Shown piece after piece: positions 31,160 through 38,562 of a stretch of 38,830 nt of DNA (positions are counted from its first letter, which is position 1; every line of letters begins with the position of its first letter). The stretch covers positions 1-38,830 of the forward strand of contig JALOAC010000026.1 of assembly GCA_023228985.1 (NCBI GenBank), written 5' to 3'. Position numbers and translations under genes: made by a program. The DNA is from Thiopseudomonas sp. (GTDB lineage Bacteria; Pseudomonadota; Gammaproteobacteria; Pseudomonadales; Pseudomonadaceae). The notes beneath the pieces are model-generated. The model made no database searches. It saw nothing but the letters and a program-made list of their open reading frames with translations, and was not told the origin of the DNA.

Positions 31160-31930
31160 ATGTCTTTCTCTAAAGCACATATAAATGGAGAGCACTTTCT
31201 ATCAAGAACAGGAAGCTTCTCAACATTTCCTTTTGGTAATGGTCGCGTTGACGTTATGCCTAAATCAGCTAAAAACTTTGAGATCCCCTGCTTGTCGATT
31301 GATGACATAAGAAAAACACTTATAGATTCAGAAAGTAAAATCGAGAAAGCACTAAAAGCTGGACAAGGATCGAGAGATAGCCTGATAGCGAATAAAATCA
31401 AGATAAACCAGCAGCTTTCTTATGTTAATGCTCTCAGAAAAGCCGAAAGAAGCAGCAAGGTTACGCTCAACCCATTCTTACTGACTGCTCGAGTAATGCT
31501 GACTGAGAGAGTATTTGAAGATCTTCATCAAGAATCTATTAAGCGCGCGCAGCCACTTATAAAGCAGAGTAGAGCTATTGCAGCGCTACAAAAAAAGCTC
31601 ATGATTCTAACTAGCACGGTAAGCGAGCTTGCTATATGCGCAACCTTGCCAAGCGAAACTGAAACCCTTCAAGGAGCGCAGGACTTCGCCAGAGACAAGT
31701 CAGAGATAGCTAGGTGCCTGGACATTATAGAGCGCATAAAAGAGTCATACGTAAACTCAGCAATGGAAGAGGCAGCAGAAGTAATGCTGACAGAGAGCAG
31801 CTCTAGCATAATCAAATCAATATCTTGCTCGATAGAGCAAGCAGGAAGGCAAAATAAAGAAGTTAAGCGGATAGCTACGGCGATTGGCGGCAAAAAAACA
31901 CTTAAAAGCATTATCGATAAGCTGTCCTAA
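31160..31930 (+). CDS. Hypothetical helical protein, first gene of right arm
   Basis: From the ATG at 31160 (AGGTGA 5 bases upstream; a GTG at 31151 is possible) the protein has 256 residues. After a Gly/Ser/Phe-rich N-terminus (about 1-40) it is almost wholly helical, with alternating charged and hydrophobic residues that suggest coiled coils (about 50-250). There is no signal peptide or membrane segment. As the first product of the induced right arm it may be an early takeover or regulatory protein. No family is recognised. Confidence 0.6.
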   Translation: MSFSKAHINGEHFLSRTGSFSTFPFGNGRVDVMPKSAKNFEIPCLSIDDIRKTLIDSESKIEKALKAGQGSRDSLIANKIKINQQLSYVNALRKAERSSKVTLNPFLLTARVMLTERVFEDLHQESIKRAQPLIKQSRAIAALQKKLMILTSTVSELAICATLPSETETLQGAQDFARDKSEIARCLDIIERIKESYVNSAMEEAAEVMLTESSSSIIKSISCSIEQAGRQNKEVKRIATAIGGKKTLKSIIDKLS

Positions 31931-31954
31931 CGCACAGATAAATAGGAGCCAGTC

Positions 31955-32209
31955 ATGACAAGCAGTTCAGAACAATTTGCAGCGGCATGGTCGCTATGGT
32001 CGTCCAAAGGCCACAGTCCAATAGAAAAGCTCAAGGTATTCGAAACGCATGTAGGTGTGATGATCGGGATACTCGACTACATCACACTCGACAAATACAT
32101 ACTGCCTGACAGTGAAGTGTTTGATAGCTACGAGAAAGCATTGGCAAGTATTGGTAGAGCGCTTGATACGTCATTAAAAAAGACAACTGAAAATAACGTT
32201 CTACATTGA
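31955..32209 (+). CDS. Hypothetical 84-residue protein
   Basis: AGGAG lies 6 bases before the ATG. The sequence is helical, with aromatic residues near the start (AAAWSLWSSKGHSP) and an acidic-hydrophobic middle. It lies 24 bp after the first right-arm gene and 30 bp before csrA, so all three are probably cotranscribed. I do not recognise it. Confidence 0.55.
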   Translation: MTSSSEQFAAAWSLWSSKGHSPIEKLKVFETHVGVMIGILDYITLDKYILPDSEVFDSYEKALASIGRALDTSLKKTTENNVLH

Positions 32210-32239
32210 AGTTACACACAACTGGCTGGAGGCCAACCA

Positions 32240-32425
32240 ATGCTAATACTGACAAGACGTATCGAAGAGACAATCTGCATAGGCGATAACATCACAGTAA
32301 CCGTTTTAAGTGTTGCTGGCGGCCATGTAAAGCTAGGTATCTGCGCTCCAAAGGAGATAGGCGTCCACCGCCAAGAAATTTACCAGCGAATCCAGCAAGA
32401 AAAGAGCATCAAAGAAGGCAAGTAA
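32240..32425 (+). CDS. csrA: Phage-encoded CsrA-family RNA-binding regulator
   Basis: The 61-residue protein aligns along its full length with CsrA/RsmA: MLILTRRIEETICIGDNITV at the start, then GGHVKLGICAPKEIGVHRQEIYQRIQQEK. The RNA-contact residues of E. coli CsrA are kept (Leu4, Arg6 in the first strand, and Arg44 in HRQEIYQ). It should form the domain-swapped dimer that binds GGA loops in mRNA leaders and changes translation or decay. Its own ribosome site (CTGGAGGCC) contains GGA, so self-control is possible. In the repressor-controlled arm it would act on host or phage mRNAs during lytic growth. Confidence 0.92.
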   Translation: MLILTRRIEETICIGDNITVTVLSVAGGHVKLGICAPKEIGVHRQEIYQRIQQEKSIKEGK

Positions 32426-32757
32426 TGGAGCGGCGCAGATGTTCGCCTGAAGGAGTCAGCTCAGTGTGTCAGCGGGTTATCCTAGCCCAGCTTGTGCTAT
32501 TAGCAGGCAGCGCACACTAAGAACAATAAGCATCAAGCCGCATGACACATCACAGTAGCGTAGTCACGCGCTCGGCGACAGAGTGAACGACTAGCTGGCG
32601 TAAGCAGCTATCCATTAATAATGGCCTTTGCTTAGGGTGTTGGATTGGGCTCTAAAGTCTAGGCTGAGGGCCATTATTAATGCAGTGAGGTATTGGTCGA
32701 GACCTACGTTCATATGCATTCGCCCGCTCACGTTACGAGCGCGCGGGTATTTATTCA
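32426..32757 (+). ncRNA. Non-coding structured region between csrA and the tRNA
   Basis: These 330 bases have no credible gene. They contain a hairpin TAGCTG-7-CAGCTA (32592-32610), a perfect 14-bp inverted repeat (32613-32626 and 32669-32682) and a GC-rich inverted segment at about 32721-32747 (CCCGCTC...GAGCGCGCGGG). The structure suggests an RNA element. Only three GGA triplets are present, so it is not an evident CsrA sponge. Confidence 0.35.
32613..32682 (+). repeat. Perfect 14-bp inverted repeat with 42-base loop
   Basis: CATTAATAATGGCC (32613-32626) and GGCCATTATTAATG (32669-32682) are exact reverse complements. No T run follows, so it is not a classical terminator. Confidence 0.8.
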
Positions 32758-32834
32758 GCGCCAATAGCTCAGACGGATAGAGCGCGCCCCTCCTAAGGGT
32801 GAGGCCGCAGGTTCAAATCCTGCTTGACGCGCCA
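32758..32834 (+). tRNA. tRNA-Arg (anticodon CCT)
   Basis: The 77-nt cloverleaf has a 7-bp acceptor stem (GCGCCAA with TTGACGC, one C-A mismatch), a D arm GCTC...GAGC and an anticodon stem CGCCC/GGGTG with loop CTCCTAA (anticodon CCT). A 5-base variable loop and a T arm GCAGG-TTCAAAT-CCTGC follow, and CCA is encoded. It reads AGG, a rare arginine codon in many Proteobacteria. It is phage-borne, inside the right arm transcript, and is not the attachment site. Confidence 0.93.
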
Positions 32835-32855
32835 TATTAGCCACCCTGGCTAATA
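32835..32855 (+). repeat. Perfect 9-bp hairpin directly after the tRNA
   Basis: TATTAGCCA, loop CCC and TGGCTAATA start at the base after the tRNA CCA. It may direct 3' end processing of the tRNA; there is no T run for termination. Confidence 0.75.
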
Positions 32856-32956
32856 CCGCAGAGCACACCTGCAGCATTCTAACGTAATGCCCCATTCAAC
32901 CGATCCCGCAGCATCGGCGTGTGCAGCTGCCTAAATTTCAAACAAAAGGAACTTAT

Positions 32957-33136
32957 ATGACCTTCACAACTATCACAGCAAAAAACGGAATTGAAGAAAT
33001 CGCGGGCAAAAGTCTGCGGGAAGTCCTAGCGCTGGCTGCGCGCCTTGGCCATGAGTGGCCACACAGGAGCGCAATGCAAAAAGGCGTATGGGTTAACGCA
33101 TACAAATCAAAGCGCAGTAGCGAGCGCGCGGCATAG
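32957..33136 (+). CDS. Hypothetical 59-residue protein
   Basis: The ATG at 32957 follows AAAAGGAA at good spacing. The small basic protein has an alpha-beta look (GIEEIAGKSLREVLALAARLGHEWPHR) and a Lys/Arg/Ser-rich end. It lies downstream of the tRNA and 16 bp before the next gene. No family is recognised. Confidence 0.5.
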   Translation: MTFTTITAKNGIEEIAGKSLREVLALAARLGHEWPHRSAMQKGVWVNAYKSKRSSERAA

Positions 33137-33152
33137 GTAGAGAGGGATAGAC

Positions 33153-33536
33153 ATGCAGGCAGGCAGCACATCAATAAACTCATCTGAAATATTAATGCGC
33201 GAACCATTTCGCAACGATATAGCGCGCAAAGTCAGTGAGTTTCTGGAAAGAAACAGCATCACTGTACTCAGCACCAGAACAACTGGAATATCTGAAAAGG
33301 CACTGACATTTAATTCAATAATTGCCGTAGTGCCGAACAAGCGCGCACACGTTGCAGCAGAAAAGGAGCGCCTCGAAAGCACAATAAAAGAGCTTTCGTT
33401 TATTGAGATTGATGGCGTAACGCTTATTAGATCCGCATACGAGGTGGCTAAAATCATGCGCACACGCGGATATAAGATGCGCGCGCAGTCAGTCCAGCGT
33501 ATCGCTAAAGGAATCGGCATCAGCCTAGTTAAATAG
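33153..33536 (+). CDS. Hypothetical 127-residue protein, possible DNA-binding C-terminus
   Basis: The protein begins MQAGSTSINSSEILMREPF and has a mixed alpha-beta middle. The C-terminal segment (VAKIMRTRGYKMRAQSVQRIAKGIGISL, about 95-125) has the spacing of a helix-turn-helix, which suggests a small regulator. A GAGAGGG ribosome site precedes the ATG. It lies in the unknown cluster of the right arm. Confidence 0.5.
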   Translation: MQAGSTSINSSEILMREPFRNDIARKVSEFLERNSITVLSTRTTGISEKALTFNSIIAVVPNKRAHVAAEKERLESTIKELSFIEIDGVTLIRSAYEVAKIMRTRGYKMRAQSVQRIAKGIGISLVK

Positions 33537-33588
33537 CGCGTTCATATAGACATTGAAATACAGCGCATTAAGTTTGGAGTCATCAATA

Positions 33589-34062
33589 ATGCCGCCGCAA
33601 ACAGCTACCAGCACAGATAGTGAGCGCGACTCACTGCGAGCGTTGATCGAGCAAAGAACAATGGAGTGGGAGCAGCAAAACGGTCGAATTAAAACGACTG
33701 ATACTGTCAGAAAGGAACTTTCAGCAGATTACTGGGAAAAATCCGGAGCTAGAAAACCACCTGACGAGAGTCAGCCTGCCACAGCTGCTGCCGGAAACAT
33801 CGAAAAAGCCAAGAGGGAAACCATCAGCCACCCAAATGTTACTCGAGCAAACGAACGCATGCAGGAAGTTGGCAAGCTGCTTGGTACCGGGGAGCTAGTT
33901 AAAGATATCGCGAAAAAGCTAAACATTCCTGAGCGCTCAATCCGCTACTACCGTCAGCGTCTTGCAGAAATTAATAAAGATGCTGACGCCATAGAAAAAA
34001 CCATAAACCGGATCGCAGCAAAGAGCAGCAAAGCTAAGGTGGTTACCAGTGCAAAACCTTAA
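33589..34062 (+). CDS. Putative helix-turn-helix DNA-binding protein
   Basis: The ATG at 33589 has GGAG 9 bases upstream and gives 157 residues; an in-frame ATG at 33553 lacks a ribosome site. The N-terminal region (about 10-45) is a charged helix with a DTVRKELSADYWEKSGARKPP segment similar to plasmid KfrA-type or phage replication-regulator N-termini. Near residue 105-130 lies a clear helix-turn-helix (GELVKDIAKKLNIPERSIRYYRQRLAEI). It probably regulates the right arm or binds phage DNA. It overlaps the next gene by 14 bp. Confidence 0.6.
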   Translation: MPPQTATSTDSERDSLRALIEQRTMEWEQQNGRIKTTDTVRKELSADYWEKSGARKPPDESQPATAAAGNIEKAKRETISHPNVTRANERMQEVGKLLGTGELVKDIAKKLNIPERSIRYYRQRLAEINKDADAIEKTINRIAAKSSKAKVVTSAKP

Positions 34063-34597
34063 CAGTGACGAGCTGCGCAAGCGGCTAGGCGAAAACAACG
34101 CAACGATGAACACCCTTACAGAAGACAATCAAAAGATTGTTGATCTGCTTGCTGATCGCGGTCTGCAAGCGACTGAAAAGACCATTTTTAAAGTTGATCG
34201 TATATGGCTAACAGACCCTGCCGGCAATGAGATTTTAAATACAGACTGGCACAATCCATTTGTTAAGCTTGAGACTCACGAAATAGATCACTGCTCGCTA
34301 AAGATCGACGCCGCGATCAAGCCTGAACCTCGCGAAGAGACTAAAGCAGCGCTGACGGCTGACGAGCTGAAAGCTGGCGGGTGGTGGTGTGCTGATATCA
34401 GCCGCGAGTGCGCGCTGGCGTTTATAGCTGCTGGCGTTGATGTGCATAATTCAAAAAACTGGACAGTTAATGCAAGGACGCATTACGGGTGGGGTGGCTG
34501 CACATACCTCAAAGACGAAGTTACGCGCACGAATAATCGTTACACCAAACAGATCCACCGCATCGGAAACGACTTTTTCTGGGGCGCGCCAAAATGA
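34049..34597 (+). CDS. Hypothetical 182-residue phage protein
   Basis: The GTG at 34049 follows AAGGTGG and overlaps the gene upstream. A helical N-terminus (about 1-45) leads to a mixed domain. The conspicuous segment LKAGGWWCADISRECALAFIAAGVDVH near residue 110 is followed by aromatic and Gly-rich stretches (ARTHYGWGGCTYL). It is probably a compact cytosolic protein. No domain is named; the last bases overlap the next gene (ATGA). Confidence 0.5.
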   Translation: MQNLNSDELRKRLGENNATMNTLTEDNQKIVDLLADRGLQATEKTIFKVDRIWLTDPAGNEILNTDWHNPFVKLETHEIDHCSLKIDAAIKPEPREETKAALTADELKAGGWWCADISRECALAFIAAGVDVHNSKNWTVNARTHYGWGGCTYLKDEVTRTNNRYTKQIHRIGNDFFWGAPK

Positions 34598-34995
34598 TCA
34601 AGCGAACTAACCGCGTGGCTCTAGCAGCCATGCGCACAACTGGTCTAGTCTGGTCGAGTGAAGTAGGTGCTGTGCATTTATTTGACACGGTTAAATTGAT
34701 AGGCGTGCAGGCGAATGACTTTCACTTTCACGCCATCGATAAAATGCAACATCGCTGGAACATGCTTTTAGTTGCCGTCGGAGTCGAGCCAAGCGGTAGT
34801 AAATACGTTAAGCAAGAGATTCATGCTCTAACTGAGCCGCGCTTTCATACTGCGACTGTTGAATATTTCAACCAGGAGCATGAAAGGCTTTTAGCCACGA
34901 TCAATCCAAAGCACGAAAAGCAGGCTGGCTGGATTGCTACGCCGTTTGAGCGTGACTTTACGGATGATGAGGTTATGAGGATTTTAAGAATATGA
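34594..34995 (+). CDS. Hypothetical 133-residue protein
   Basis: The gene is coupled by ATGA to genes on both sides. The sequence is mixed alpha-beta and has six His in the middle and C-terminal parts (NDFHFHAIDKMQHRWNM, EPRFHTATVEYFNQEHERL). It shows no signal peptide or membrane helix. I do not recognise a family. Confidence 0.5.
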   Translation: MIKRTNRVALAAMRTTGLVWSSEVGAVHLFDTVKLIGVQANDFHFHAIDKMQHRWNMLLVAVGVEPSGSKYVKQEIHALTEPRFHTATVEYFNQEHERLLATINPKHEKQAGWIATPFERDFTDDEVMRILRI

Positions 34996-35243
34996 CTAGC
35001 CACGCCAAAACAGGCGCAGAGCGTGCGCGAGAATACCGCCAGCGTAAAAAACTGGATGAGGAAAAGCGGCTTGATGCCTTGCTTGCCAAGACCATTAAGC
35101 TGCAGCTATTCCACAGCACCAGCGAAACTCTTGATCGACTCTTGATTGAGACCGGCATCGATGAGCCTCAGGACCTGATAACGCGGCTAATTCATGGCGC
35201 AAAGTTCTTGAGTGAAGAGCAGAAACAAGCAATCTTTTCTTAG
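34992..35243 (+). CDS. Small basic protein, possible DNA-binding
   Basis: The 83-residue protein begins with a strongly basic helix (AKTGAERAREYRQRKKLDEEKR, about 5-27). A region ending DEPQDLITRLIHGAKFLSEEQKQ follows, similar in layout to ribbon-helix-helix or small plasmid-type regulators. It overlaps the gene before it (ATGA). The call as DNA-binding is from composition. Confidence 0.5.
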   Translation: MTSHAKTGAERAREYRQRKKLDEEKRLDALLAKTIKLQLFHSTSETLDRLLIETGIDEPQDLITRLIHGAKFLSEEQKQAIFS

Positions 35244-35267
35244 TCGACACTACGCGGTGAGAACCGA

Positions 35268-35453
35268 ATGAATAAATTAAAGAGGTTTTGGGTGTGGCTT
35301 GGAACAGAAAAACCAACCATGTTTATGGCCGGGATGTTTTGCGCGATGTTTTTCGTTCACATCGCGCAAGCCAAGCCAATACAAGCAATTTTTACTTTGC
35401 TGTTAATGTTTTGGCTTATTTATGAGTGCAGAAAAATAGCCAGAAAAAACTAA
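35268..35453 (+). CDS. Small membrane protein with two hydrophobic segments
   Basis: The 61-residue protein has two likely membrane helices (about 18-33 and 38-53) and basic ends (KLKRF at the start, CRKIARKN at the end), suggesting an N-in/C-in hairpin. It lies in the right arm between unknown genes; a role in exclusion or host takeover is possible but unsupported. Confidence 0.5.
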   Translation: MNKLKRFWVWLGTEKPTMFMAGMFCAMFFVHIAQAKPIQAIFTLLLMFWLIYECRKIARKN

Positions 35454-35500
35454 TCAAGCGTCACGCGCTCGCGTCACGTTCAAATATTCAAGGTCAAAAT

Positions 35501-36055
35501 ATGCAAACAAAAGGCATTAAACACGATCACGGTAAACCTCGGCCAGATCTTATATTTATCGCTATGGCCCGTGCACTGCTTGAGGTTTCAAAAGTTGCAG
35601 CCATGGGAGCCGAAAAATACGATGACGACAATTGGCTGATAGTTGACGATGCCCTGAAGCGCTATCGTGATGCAAAGGGCCGGCATCTACTGCTTGGCGC
35701 AACGCACTTGGCGCATGAGGCTTGGAACGCGCTTGCGGTGCTTGAGCTGCACCTGCGCAAACTTGACCCGCCAAAGCAAGTAGCAGAGAACTGGCCAGCC
35801 TCTGCAGATGATCGCATGGTACCTATATTTCAAAATGGAAATGATGGGGCTCATTACGATGAAGATCAGTCGTGGATAGAGTATGACGGTACCGGCTGCC
35901 CAACAAACCCAAAATCAATAGTGGCAGTTAAACTGCGCAGCGGAACAATTAACAGCCCTAGGCCGGCTGAAGACTGGAATTGGGTTTGGCGAGAAGGTGG
36001 CAAATTCCAATTCGACATAACGCACTACAATTCACTGCCGCCAGGTGATGAATGA
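35501..36055 (+). CDS. dATP/dGTP diphosphohydrolase-type protein (DUF5664)
   Basis: The ATG at 35501 (AAGG 7 bases upstream) gives 184 residues. The GIKHDHGKPRPDLIFIAMARALLEVSKVAAMGAEKYDDDNW start, followed by AKGRHLLLGATHLAHEAWNALAVLEL, matches the all-alpha MazG-like family annotated as dATP/dGTP diphosphohydrolase. A C-terminal extension (about 115-184) carries a VAVKLRSGTIN...DWNWVWREGGKFQFDITHY motif common in phage proteins. It may trim dNTP pools during replication. No PurZ-like gene is present, so a Z-genome is not suggested. Confidence 0.78.
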   Translation: MQTKGIKHDHGKPRPDLIFIAMARALLEVSKVAAMGAEKYDDDNWLIVDDALKRYRDAKGRHLLLGATHLAHEAWNALAVLELHLRKLDPPKQVAENWPASADDRMVPIFQNGNDGAHYDEDQSWIEYDGTGCPTNPKSIVAVKLRSGTINSPRPAEDWNWVWREGGKFQFDITHYNSLPPGDE

Positions 36056-36831
36056 GCACCCATTATTTCCAGCAAGTCGCCGTCCAGCGCTCAATTCAAG
36101 ACGTCATAAACGACTTTGAGCGCGTAGAGCTTATGGTTAACGAGGCATACAGACTTCTAGACAGCGCCGAACAGATCGCAAATACGCACAAGATCAACGT
36201 AAAGGCCAACGTCCACAACCGCCAGCACTTCCATCCAGAAGCCGCAATTGAGCGCATGAGGCGTGACGCATGGATCAAACTAATGGACATGACTGGGCTC
36301 AAGCAGATCATGGACACCCAGGCGCTCGAAGCATTTGAAAAGGAGCTGCACAGCAAAGCGCCAGCATTCACGGAAGAGAACATTCGCGGGACCCTGCTAC
36401 AGCAAATGCAGGAATCAGAAACCATGTTCGCACGCGGACTGGTTAACGTATTCAGAGCTTTTGATAAAAAGTACCGACGGCACAAAGATACGGTTTTCCG
36501 CGTACCTAAAAAGATCATCGTTGAGTACGCCACCGCCCACTGGGCTGGCGGAAGACTGGTAGTCAATCACAACGCATACAGCCGTCTAGACGACATCGAT
36601 CGAATCTTTAAAACCCTAGCTGGCGATAAATTCAAACCACACGACCTCATCAACGCGCTTGGCACGTCATGGCATGACAACAATAACTTGCACGAATGCG
36701 AGCTATACAAAGCGCGCGGCTTTAAAAACGGAAACATACACATCGAGTTTGTGCGTGACGACCTACTAGAAAAAGCAAACGAGATCATAGCGCAGTGGTA
36801 TGGCGCCAATACCCTAGGAGGTAAGCGGTGA
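36052..36831 (+). CDS. DUF4942 protein
   Basis: The 259-residue protein is helical in its first 160 residues. It ends with the DUF4942 hallmark KARGFKNGNIHIEFVRDDLLEKANEIIAQWYG. DUF4942 proteins are frequent in phage and mobile-element early regions, sometimes next to or fused with DNA methyltransferase domains, but here no methylase motif is present. Function unknown. It is coupled to the genes on both sides (ATGA, GTGA). Confidence 0.78.
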   Translation: MSTHYFQQVAVQRSIQDVINDFERVELMVNEAYRLLDSAEQIANTHKINVKANVHNRQHFHPEAAIERMRRDAWIKLMDMTGLKQIMDTQALEAFEKELHSKAPAFTEENIRGTLLQQMQESETMFARGLVNVFRAFDKKYRRHKDTVFRVPKKIIVEYATAHWAGGRLVVNHNAYSRLDDIDRIFKTLAGDKFKPHDLINALGTSWHDNNNLHECELYKARGFKNGNIHIEFVRDDLLEKANEIIAQWYGANTLGGKR

Positions 36832-37037
36832 AAGTAATGAATAGGTTTTTTACAGTGGTTTATGAAATCACTGATTACGATGAATTTAGACACAAAATAA
36901 AAACTATGGCTTGCGATATGGCTGAAGAAACGCCTCGCATCGGTGCAAAGATTGTGGCTATGTCGCACTGCAATGAGATTGCAAGAGCAGAGCGACTGCA
37001 GAGCCACCTCGATGAGCTTGCGAGCACAAACGAATGA
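36828..37037 (+). CDS. Hypothetical 69-residue protein
   Basis: A GTG start (AGGAGG 6 bases upstream) overlaps the DUF4942 stop. The small protein has a beta-alpha N-terminal part (FFTVVYEITDYDEFRHKI) and a helical end. No family is recognised. Confidence 0.5.
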   Translation: MKVMNRFFTVVYEITDYDEFRHKIKTMACDMAEETPRIGAKIVAMSHCNEIARAERLQSHLDELASTNE

Positions 37038-37255
37038 AAGCGCGCACAACAAAGCTAAGCGTAACACCAAACAACTGCTCGCTATTCGAGCTGGGCGCAA
37101 CACACATCCATATTCGTGATGAAGCTGCAGGTGAGTTTGTGACGATAACGCAAAGCACAGATGAGCGCCACGGTGACCACATAATCAGCATCAACCCAGA
37201 AGAATGGCCAGCGATCCGCTCAGCGATAAACAAACTGATTAAGCAATGTCGATAA
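37034..37255 (+). CDS. Hypothetical 73-residue protein
   Basis: It is coupled by ATGA to the gene before it. It is mostly beta (ATHIHIRDEAAGEFVTI, then GDHIISINPEEWPAI) with a short C-terminal helix (SAINKLIKQ). It resembles small phage proteins that sit near the excisionase gene. Function unknown. Confidence 0.5.
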   Translation: MKARTTKLSVTPNNCSLFELGATHIHIRDEAAGEFVTITQSTDERHGDHIISINPEEWPAIRSAINKLIKQCR

Positions 37256-37317
37256 AACAGCAATAAATCGACACATTAAGCGGTCGTGTCGATTGCGTGA
37301 ACATAAAGAGGTTACCA

Positions 37318-37518
37318 ATGTTTTTAACTGCGGACGAAGTTGCGGACATGACAGGCTACACAAAGCACAACGCTCAGATACGCTGGTTAACAGCAGAGCG
37401 ATTTGGTTTTGTTGTATCGTCGAGTGGTGCGCCTAAAGTGCTGCGCGCCGTGGTTGTTGGCAGGCTAGGAGGTGAGCACTCAAGGAAAAGAGGCGAGCCG
37501 GCATTAAGGCTGGCGTGA
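37318..37518 (+). CDS. DUF4224 excisionase-like protein
   Basis: The ATG at 37318 has AGAGG 6 bases upstream and gives 66 residues. FLTADEVADMTGYTKHNAQIRWLTAERFGF fits DUF4224, a MerR-like winged-helix family that lies next to phage integrases and probably directs excision. It is 16 bp before the integrase gene. The last 15 residues are basic. Confidence 0.8.
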   Translation: MFLTADEVADMTGYTKHNAQIRWLTAERFGFVVSSSGAPKVLRAVVVGRLGGEHSRKRGEPALRLA

Positions 37519-37534
37519 TCTAAGGAGGTTTAAC

Positions 37535-38512
37535 ATGCGACCCAGAAAGAAAAACAGGCACTTGCCTGCTTGCATGTACTTAAAGCACGGATGCTATTAC
37601 TACGTTAAAGCGAACAAATGGCGCAGGCTCGACCCAGACTTTCAAACAGCCCTGCTTGCTTACGCAAAAATAACAATAGGCGGCACAGACAGCGGAATGC
37701 CAGATCTAATTGATCGAGTGATGGTAGAAATGCGCAAGACGCTAAAAAAGAACACGCTGGAACAGTATGCGCAAGCCGCCCAGCGCTGCAAAGAAGTGTT
37801 TGCAGAGTTTGAGCCAAGCCAGGTAATGCCAAAACACATCGCTGCGTACAAAGTGTCAATGTCGAAAACGCCCAGCATGGCTAATCGGATTATCTCATTT
37901 TTGCGCGAGGTGTTTAGATACGCTCTTGAGTGGCAGCTGGTAGACGCCAACCCGTGCCAGGGTATACGCAGATATACTGAGCATGCGCGCGAAAGGTACA
38001 TAACTGACGATGAGTTCAGCGCAATACTTTCGCAATGCAAGCCGCACACGCGCAACATATTCTTAATGTCATACCTGACTGGCCAGCGTATTGGTGACGT
38101 GCTTGCAATCAATCTGTCGGATGTAACCGACAAAGGTATATTTTTCACACAGGAAAAAACAGGTGCACGGCTAATTGTCGCGCCAACTGATGACGTGCTG
38201 CAGCTGGTCCAGAGCATCATGGATAGCAGGCCTAAATCAGAATACGATCGCCTTTTTGCATCAACAAGAGCGGGCAGGCCAATTGCCTACACAACAGTAA
38301 AAGAAGCCTTTGCCACGGCTCGCAAGCTGGCAGGTGTTGAAGATGTTACGATACACGACATCCGCGCCAAGTCTTTAACTGACGCAAAACGACAAGGGCT
38401 AGATGCTCAAAAACTAAGCGGCCACACTGACGCAAGAATGACGGCGCGATACATCAGGGCGCGTGAAATCGACATCGCACAGCCACCATCGATGTCTGAT
38501 TTTAATAAATAG
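37535..38512 (+). CDS. int: Phage integrase (tyrosine recombinase)
   Basis: The 325-residue protein has an N-terminal arm-binding domain (about 1-50), a core-binding domain (about 55-145) and a catalytic domain with Arg185 (GQRIGD), Lys208 (QEKTG), His274-x-x-Arg277, His297 (SGHTD) and Tyr306 (ARYIR). Position next to attR identifies it as the enzyme that inserts the phage in mutS. It has an unusually strong ribosome site (TAAGGAGGT, 6 bases before the ATG). No terminator follows, so its transcript should run into mutS. Confidence 0.95.
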   Translation: MRPRKKNRHLPACMYLKHGCYYYVKANKWRRLDPDFQTALLAYAKITIGGTDSGMPDLIDRVMVEMRKTLKKNTLEQYAQAAQRCKEVFAEFEPSQVMPKHIAAYKVSMSKTPSMANRIISFLREVFRYALEWQLVDANPCQGIRRYTEHARERYITDDEFSAILSQCKPHTRNIFLMSYLTGQRIGDVLAINLSDVTDKGIFFTQEKTGARLIVAPTDDVLQLVQSIMDSRPKSEYDRLFASTRAGRPIAYTTVKEAFATARKLAGVEDVTIHDIRAKSLTDAKRQGLDAQKLSGHTDARMTARYIRAREIDIAQPPSMSDFNK

Positions 38513-38521
38513 TATTAGACA
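38511..38521. other. Arm-type integrase site candidate near attR
   Basis: AGTATTAGACA matches 11 bases of the 13-bp repeat found twice beside attL; it overlaps the integrase stop codon and lies 63 bp from the attR core. Confidence 0.5.
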
Positions 38522-38562
38522 ATCTAGTATTTTCAAATAGACAGCCAACGCTAAGGCATTGA

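Noticed and set aside
32426..32757. CsrB/RsmY-type sponge RNA for the phage CsrA
   Set aside because: Only three GGA triplets occur in 330 bases, and they are not in repeated hairpin loops, unlike known sponge RNAs.
32758..32834. tRNA gene as a second attachment site
   Set aside because: The tRNA is complete and central to the right arm; no partial copy of its 3' end was noticed elsewhere in the window.
35501..36055. Evidence for a 2-aminoadenine (Z) genome
   Set aside because: The dATP/dGTP hydrolase-type domain is common in phages, and no PurZ or DpoZ-like gene is present.
38513..38562. Phage promoter for mutS in the gap after the integrase
   Set aside because: No hexamer pair with a 16-18 bp spacer and reasonable match was found; TAGACA and TATTTT are only 6 bp apart.
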